DNA from: Eucommia ulmoides
Lineage: Eukaryota > Streptophyta > Magnoliopsida > Garryales > Eucommiaceae
Direction: 5' to 3'
DNA length: 64,000 bases
NCBI GenBank assembly: GCA_016647705.1
Contig: CM028329.1
Location: forward strand, 17,045,410-17,109,409
Shown: positions 58,860-64,000 of the stretch, piece by piece
Layout of the letters: the number at the start of each line of letters is the position of its first letter
Numbering within the stretch: position 1 is the first letter of the stretch
Program-made: the position numbers and the translations under genes
Notes under the pieces: model-generated
Told to the model about the DNA's origin: nothing
Database searches by the model: none
What the model saw: only the letters and a program-made list of their open reading frames with translations

Positions 58860-59475
58860 TAAGAAAAGACTAAAGTTTATTTTGTACCCCTAAAGTTGTG
58901 GTTCGATTGCATTTTAATTAATAGTATTGAAATTTTTGTGCCCAAGAAATATCAATTTGTGCCCTAAAGGTTATTTGTTGTATCAAATTGATCGAATTGC
59001 TGGATTTTTGTCAATTTATCGTTGAAGAAAGGTACAAAAAAACATGTGCAAAATGGATTATAACCTTTTATTATCTAATATTTCTTTCATTTGCAAGTCA
59101 AATGACTAGCTTCGGAGGTAAACTTCATTACAATTTTTCAATTGGATCAATACATTAAAAATAAAAATAAAAATTTAGGGAACAAAGTGCCACCATATCT
59201 AAATTTTAAGCAACAAAGCGTAATTTAACTTGAAGAAAAACAAGATACCATAATTATGTTTAGAAAACATAACAATAGAGGAAACACTCATCGATCATCC
59301 ACACGATGATTAATGAAGAGACAATTGTTTGTATCCATTTGCGCCATAAAGGTTATTCATGTATCAGATTGTTCCAATTGCTTGATTTTTGTCAATTTAT
59401 GTCGGGGTGAGGTACAAAATAATAAGGGTACAAAATGCAATATAACCTTTTATTATCTTTACACTTTTTTTCAAC
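58860..59475. repeat. Diverged direct duplication
   Basis: 58,945-59,085 and 59,335-59,465 share GCCCTAAAGGTTATT, TTGATTTTTGTCAATTTAT-type and TATAACCTTTTATTATCT phrases. No coding or element ends recognised. Confidence 0.6.
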
Positions 59476-59499
59476 AATAAACATATCCAGCTTCAAGTC

Positions 59500-59900
59500 A
59501 TGTGTTTTATCCTCCTACTAAATATATTGAATTGGATTATCATTTTATAAGGGAAAGAATTATTACTGGCACACACGGAGTTCAATTTGTTCTTTCTACT
59601 GATAAACTCACAGAGGTATTTACCAAGGGATTTCACAAGGTACGCTTCCTTCTTCTATAAACCAACTTCATCTCTTCAGGCTAGCCGAGTTTGCAGGGGA
59701 GTATTAAGCCTCTCTTTATTACTGTAATCATTTCAACAATCACAATTTTGTATTTTAGGTATTTAGGAATAGTTACAAATCTATATTATTATTGTAATCA
59801 TTTCATATTATTTTAGGTATTTAGGAATAGTTATAGATCTTATTTTAGGAACAGTTACAATATAATTTTTATATAAATTGGATCATTATTTATAATGGAA
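59500..59900 (+). mobile_element. Ty1/copia 3' tail (RNase H end and LTR start)
   Basis: The plus strand holds the end of copia RNase H (KYIELDYHFIRERI at about 59,524-59,570, then VFTKGFHKVRF). A polypurine-like CAGGGGAGTA stretch (59,694-59,703) and about 200 bp of a probable LTR with a duplicated TATTTAGGAATAGTTA phrase follow. Only the 3' tail is present; truncated and old. It is the element nearest to the host gene promoter. Confidence 0.75.
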
Positions 59901-60400
59901 AAACATTGAATCTTGATTTATAACTATCCTTTGACTTTTTGTATTAATTGATGATGAGACTTATCTCTAACAAGTTCATTCTCAAAATTAAAATCTAATG
60001 TTGAGAGAATTTATGACTTAAAAAATACGTCTATTATCTGGAGAAATTTCTTTCACTAAAAAAGGGAAAAAAAAAATTACCCTCTTTATTTTTTTTAATT
60101 ATCGTTTATCATCGTCCGTTTTAAAAAATTACATTTTATCTATTTTACTTCTGCATAAAGCGAGAAATTAGTCTTTTTCGCTTAAATTAACATCTCAAAA
60201 TGGATAATATTAAATTTTTCATCCAATATTATTTAGATGGAATAGAAGAAATTGCTCTTTTATTTTTATTGTAATTTAATTTCTCTATCATAAATTTTTT
60301 TTTTTATCTGTTTCTTCAAAAATTAAATAAAATATAGTTAGTTAATTAAATTTAAATAAAAATAAAGTAAAAGTAAAAAAAATTGTAATGATTTCCAATC
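59901..60400. other. Intergenic sequence upstream of the F-box/WD-40 gene
   Basis: AT-rich with homopolymer T and A runs. No element recognised. The distal promoter of the gene probably lies here. Confidence 0.5.
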
Positions 60401-61042
60401 TCGACCACCGGTTCTGAAATTACACCGTCAAATCTACGGTTCACACATCTCCGTGACACCCCTATCCTTTGCCACCGTAGATTCTTCGCTTACTGCCCTC
60501 GAAAAGCACCTCATGCCCCTTTTACTCTCTCTTCATAGTTCATACACATACCGAACCTCTTCGTTGCCCTCTTGTAAAGCCCTAAAATTCCAGAAGAAAA
60601 AAACTCGTCTGTTCGTCTCCCTTAGGTAACTCCAAACTTGATATCACCCCAAATTTATGATTCAATTACAGTTTTTTTCGCCTTCAACTCTGTTTTCCGT
60701 TGTAATTTTGCTTCGTAATTGGTAAATTGTTCAAGTTCTCGTTTAATTCGATTGATTTTCGGTCGTTTCTACCTTTATCAATTGTTTCGGTTACTACTCG
60801 TTTCAAATTTAATTTTTAACAATCTAGGGTTTGACTTGTCTTTTGTTCTGAATCTAGGGTTTGACTTGTCATTTGTTCTTCTTTCAATTGCGTTTGTAGT
60901 TGGAAATCTCGCTTTTTTTTTTTTTCATTTCTTCTCTAACTTTGTTATTTTAGAGGTTTGGTGTGAGTTTCCGAAGTTGTTAGGGTTTCAGGCTTTGAAA
61001 AGTTCGATTAGATTTCAATTTAGGTCTAGTTTGATAATTTTT
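60401..61042 (+). promoter_or_regulatory. Proximal promoter and 5' UTR with a probable intron
   Basis: Composition changes at about 60,400 to C-rich, gene-like sequence. A plausible 5' UTR intron runs from AG/GTAACT at 60,626 to the acceptor TTTCAG at 60,991 (366 bp), leaving a short second UTR piece before the start codon at 61,043. A 28-bp tandem repeat (AATCTAGGGTTTGACTTGTC twice, 60,822-60,880) lies in the intron. No clear TATA box could be assigned. Splicing is inferred. Confidence 0.55.
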
Positions 61043-62725
61043 ATGGCATTTGCATGCCAGAAAGTTACTGACATTTATTCGAAGAAGAATACACTAGATC
61101 CTTTGAGTAAATATTCCAAAGAAGGGACACAGATCAATCAGTTTAGTGCCACAGAGAACCCGAAAAATTCGACATTTGATTCCAAAACTGAGGGTGAAGT
61201 GTCTGAAATTCCTAAATCCATTCAGGAAATTCTTCCTGAGTGGGGAACTGTGAACCCCAGTAGTCCGAAATTATTGCATGTGAATGAGGTATTGTCTAAT
61301 CTTCGCCGCCCAATCACAGACCTTCCGCCAGCTTTGATATCTGAGATACTTAATTGCCTTAATCCTAAGGAGCTTGGCATAGTCTCCTGTGTCTCCACTT
61401 CTCTTTATAAGCTTGCTTCTGAACTCAATATCTGGAAGGAGTTCTACTGCGACCGATGGGGGCACCCAATAGCCCGGTCACCTGCGGCTGTGGGTTATTC
61501 TGACGAAAAGTCATGGAAGGAACTCTTTGTGGAGAGAGAATTTCGGAGCAAAACGTTCATGGGACGTTACAGCATGGAGGACCTTTATGGTCATGCTGAA
61601 GCTGTTCGTGCTGTTTTCCTTTTGTCTTCAAAGAAGCTCATATTTACTTCAGGTTATGATCAGACTGTCCGAATGTGGGACATGGAAGAAGGCTTGTCAA
61701 TTGCATCATCTCGTCCCCTTGGCTGCACAGTTCGTGCTGTGGCAGCAGATTCGAGGCTCTTGGTTGCTGGCGGCACAGAGGGCTTCATACATGGTTGGAG
61801 GGGAGATGATACAAATCCCCATCTGTTTGATCTTAGAAGTCCTCTGAACCAGAATACTCAGTTCCGGCTTTGGGAGCATGAAGGGCCAGTAACGTGCCTT
61901 GCTTTGGATCTGACTAGAATATATAGTGGTTCATGGGACATGACAATTCGTGTTTGGGACCGTTTTCAGTTGAAGTGTTTGAAGATCTTGTCGCACAGTG
62001 ACTGGGTATGGAGTCTCGTTCCTCACGATACAACAGTGGCAAGCACGGCTGGTTCAGACGTGCACATTTGGGATACCAACAACGGAAATCGCATTGCCAT
62101 TATAGATGATGTCCATGTTGGTTATACTTATTCTTTGGCACGAAGCAGAACTGGGAAACTCCTTTTCACAGGTGGAGAAGATGGGGCAATACACATGTTT
62201 GAGATCACCACTGGCGATGGCTTTGATTTTAGGCGTGTTTCGACGTGGATTCCTCATACGGGTCCTGTTCATTCTCTTTCCTTTGAATTCCCCTGGCTTG
62301 TTTCGGCTTCCAGTGATGGGAAGGTCTCACTTATTGACGTGAGAAAGCTTATGAACACAAACAGAAGAAGCAAGCATGATTTCAGTTTGAAAAATGCAGA
62401 GGCTCCACAGAGAATGCTTCAGGGTTTTGGGCCTAATTTATTCTCGGTGGATATAGGCGATGATCGTATTGTATGTGGAGGTGAAGAGGGGGTGGTTAGG
62501 ATCTGGAACTTCTCACGTGCTTTGGAAATTGAGAAAAGGGTCCGTGCTTTGAGGGGTATACGGTTAGAGAACAGGATGAGGAGGCGTAAGCTCCAAACGG
62601 AGATGACCGGCGGAAAGGGTGGCAGTGCTGATCAGTGCTCAGTTGCTGCAAAGAAGAACCAAATTAATGGTGATAGGAATGGCTGGCACAACAAGCGTGG
62701 GATCAGTAGGAAACTCAAGGCGTAA
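61043..62725 (+). CDS. F-box/WD-40 repeat protein (probable FBX2/At5g21040 type)
   Basis: A 560-residue protein in one coding exon. Residues 1-85 are a polar, Ser/Thr-rich N-terminus. Residues 90-134 form the F-box (ITDLPPALISEILNCLNPKE), which binds SKP1. WD-40 blades follow at about 183-213 (ends VRMWD), 227-253, 279-306 (TIRVWD), 318-344 (VHIWD), 358-387, 405-433 and 467-490 (VRIWNF), giving a seven-bladed propeller. The C-terminal 70 residues are basic (ENRMRRRK at 509-516; NKRGISRKLKA at the end) and may carry a nuclear signal. The expected role is substrate adaptor of an SCF ubiquitin ligase. Length and layout fit Arabidopsis FBX2 (reported in phosphate-starvation responses) better than the shorter At3g52030; orthology is inferred. 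The frame is open for 108 codons before this ATG, but that part is hydrophobic, lies mostly in the proposed intron and is not family-like, so MAFACQK is chosen as start. Confidence 0.93.
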   Translation: MAFACQKVTDIYSKKNTLDPLSKYSKEGTQINQFSATENPKNSTFDSKTEGEVSEIPKSIQEILPEWGTVNPSSPKLLHVNEVLSNLRRPITDLPPALISEILNCLNPKELGIVSCVSTSLYKLASELNIWKEFYCDRWGHPIARSPAAVGYSDEKSWKELFVEREFRSKTFMGRYSMEDLYGHAEAVRAVFLLSSKKLIFTSGYDQTVRMWDMEEGLSIASSRPLGCTVRAVAADSRLLVAGGTEGFIHGWRGDDTNPHLFDLRSPLNQNTQFRLWEHEGPVTCLALDLTRIYSGSWDMTIRVWDRFQLKCLKILSHSDWVWSLVPHDTTVASTAGSDVHIWDTNNGNRIAIIDDVHVGYTYSLARSRTGKLLFTGGEDGAIHMFEITTGDGFDFRRVSTWIPHTGPVHSLSFEFPWLVSASSDGKVSLIDVRKLMNTNRRSKHDFSLKNAEAPQRMLQGFGPNLFSVDIGDDRIVCGGEEGVVRIWNFSRALEIEKRVRALRGIRLENRMRRRKLQTEMTGGKGGSADQCSVAAKKNQINGDRNGWHNKRGISRKLKA

Positions 62726-63100
62726 ATTTTTTGAACACCCGATGCGGTACGTTATATCCTCTACTACTTTCTTTGGTTGATCATTCAATATAGAATTAAA
62801 GCTTCTTTTGGTTTTAGGCAAATAATTGCCTTGCGTCTCACGCTTCCATTGACCTTATATTAGTATTTTGCTTGAATTAAATGCCCCTTTCCTGTGTATG
62901 ACTTCTGTTGCTTTGTTTTTTATGCTCCCTCTATATATATATTGTAGTAACACCTTCATGCACTGTTGTGTTTCCGAGTTTTTTTTTTTTTTTGGCACAA
63001 ATTACATAAAAGCCTCAAGAAAACCTTATATTTCCCGAGGAGGTTCTACCACGTGGAAACACTCTTTGATGAAATTTTAACTTTAGCTAGTCGTGACTAA
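62726..63100 (+). other. 3' UTR and downstream region of the F-box/WD-40 gene
   Basis: Possible polyadenylation signals are AATTAAA at 62,793 and 62,877. T-rich runs follow (62,980-62,992). The exact 3' end cannot be read from sequence. Confidence 0.5.
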
Positions 63101-63245
63101 GAAACTACTGGTTTTGCTTGGTGGGCCGGGAATGCACGACTTTTCGACAGGAAATTGTGAAATGACAATTGTTGACCAATGGAAGAACATGGGTTGGCAA
63201 CGTCTGTGTCTGTTGTCTGTTGTATAGCTTGTAGCAGATGCAAGA
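63101..63245. other. Intergenic sequence
   Basis: No feature recognised. Confidence 0.4.
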
Positions 63246-63250
63246 TAAGT

Positions 63251-64000
63251 AGGAATGTCAATGGTCTAGTTTTGGTTCAGTTTCATACAAAACAAAAATA
63301 ACAACTGTTGGAACCAAAATTGCCGGGGTTTTTTAAACGTTTTTAAAACTTAATCATTTAACTTTTATACAAAACTAAAACTAAAACCGCGAAACTGTGG
63401 ATCTTTTCTATATATATATATAAACAAAAATATAATTCAAATATAAAACATAAATTTCAAAAAATAAAATTAAACTACAAAATTATTAATTGTTACAATA
63501 AACGTCTCTAATCATAATTAAAATACAACGATAGATAATCGTTATACTAATATAAATCAAGCTCTCCGAAGCAAATACTACATCAATGTTCTGCACCGGT
63601 GCCATTTATTGGTGGTTGATGGTGGTGGCTACTGAGGATTGAAGTCCAAAGTAGAGTGGGATGAGAGAAGTCAGAGATGGCTGATGAGAGAACGGTGGGA
63701 TGGAATGAAAATCCGAAGTCAGTTAGGCTACAACACACACAAATGAGAAAACCTAATCCTAACATGCACGCACACATATGGTGGAGGGGTTAAATTGAAA
63801 ATTAAAAAACACACACACATATATATATTATAGGCATTAAACTATAAATATATAAAAAAGCAATGGTGTATATATCATAATAATATATCTAAAATATCGG
63901 ATACACAGTTCGGTTACGCGGTTCGGTTTTACAGTTATTATTCTAAAATTAAAACTACTTCGGTTGTTAATTTCAAAAACCAAAATCACAATAAAAACTA
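63251..64000. mobile_element. hAT-like repeat, left end only
   Basis: TAGGAATGTCAATGGTCTAG at 63,251 is a typical start of plant hAT-type non-autonomous repeats (TAGGGATGTCAATGG). Phrases such as TTTTGGTTCAG nearby and GTTCGGTTACGCGGTTCGG near 63,910 are common in their ends. The right terminus is not reached, so it is cut by the window edge. The interior (63,540-63,800) has no recognised gene. Confidence 0.5.

Noticed and set aside
61271-62342. Further open frames inside the F-box/WD-40 gene
   Set aside because: Other-frame and antisense shadows of the real coding sequence.
1-64000. tRNA, rRNA or other structural RNA genes
   Set aside because: Only primer-site complements of tRNA-Met and tRNA-Asp were seen; no cloverleaf or rRNA sequence was recognised by eye.

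Overview
The window is AT-rich nuclear DNA of a flowering plant, almost certainly a eudicot. The reasons are the plant-type Ty1/copia and Ty3/gypsy retroelements, an endogenous caulimovirid (plant pararetrovirus), a plant-type Helitron end, Tourist-like and hAT-like MITEs, and one intact plant F-box/WD-40 gene. Only that one convincing host gene is present (coding 61,043-62,725, + strand). The first about 60 kb are a stack of mobile elements inserted into one another. All positions were read by eye, so element edges without a target-site duplication (TSD) are approximate.

Layout from the left: a Ty1/copia remnant (1-2,365, minus); a rearranged caulimovirid fossil (2,366 to about 6,605) with polymerase, a viroplasmin-like gene, promoter, tRNA-Met primer site and the first viral gene, part of it inverted; a fragment of a long terminal repeat called here family E (to 8,076); a non-coding gypsy-like element called here family G with two LTR copies (8,540-11,673); an unassigned stretch with a Helitron end at 13,007; another E repeat (13,058 to about 15,170); and an old copia element with both LTRs (15,171 to about 23,564).

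From 23,655 to about 35,375 lies element E1. It has a gag-like zinc-knuckle region and a plant Transposase_32-like region but no polymerase seen. Its two end repeats face each other in inverted orientation. A GC-rich MITE (27,805-28,316) and a complete G element (28,625-34,152, TSD CTTGG) sit inside it, and that G element in turn holds a solo E repeat (29,736-31,851). A dispersed repeat with a Tourist-like insert follows (35,835-37,650). Element E2 runs from about 38,181 to 48,928. It is split by a solo G LTR (38,318-44,465, TSD CTTGA), which is itself split by a 5.1-kb Helitron (38,702-43,786) carrying exon-like pieces. Next comes a complete short Athila/Tat-type element with tRNA-Asp primer site (48,972-54,021, TSD ATTAT) inside a G fragment.

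From 54,700 the elements get smaller: a 1-kb Tourist-like element, tandem duplications, a foldback sequence and a copia tail. Then comes the F-box/WD-40 gene with its probable 5' UTR intron, and the start of a hAT-like repeat that runs off the right edge. The single gene would be a substrate adaptor of an SCF ubiquitin ligase. The other elements do not form a pathway, but their nesting gives a relative history of insertions.
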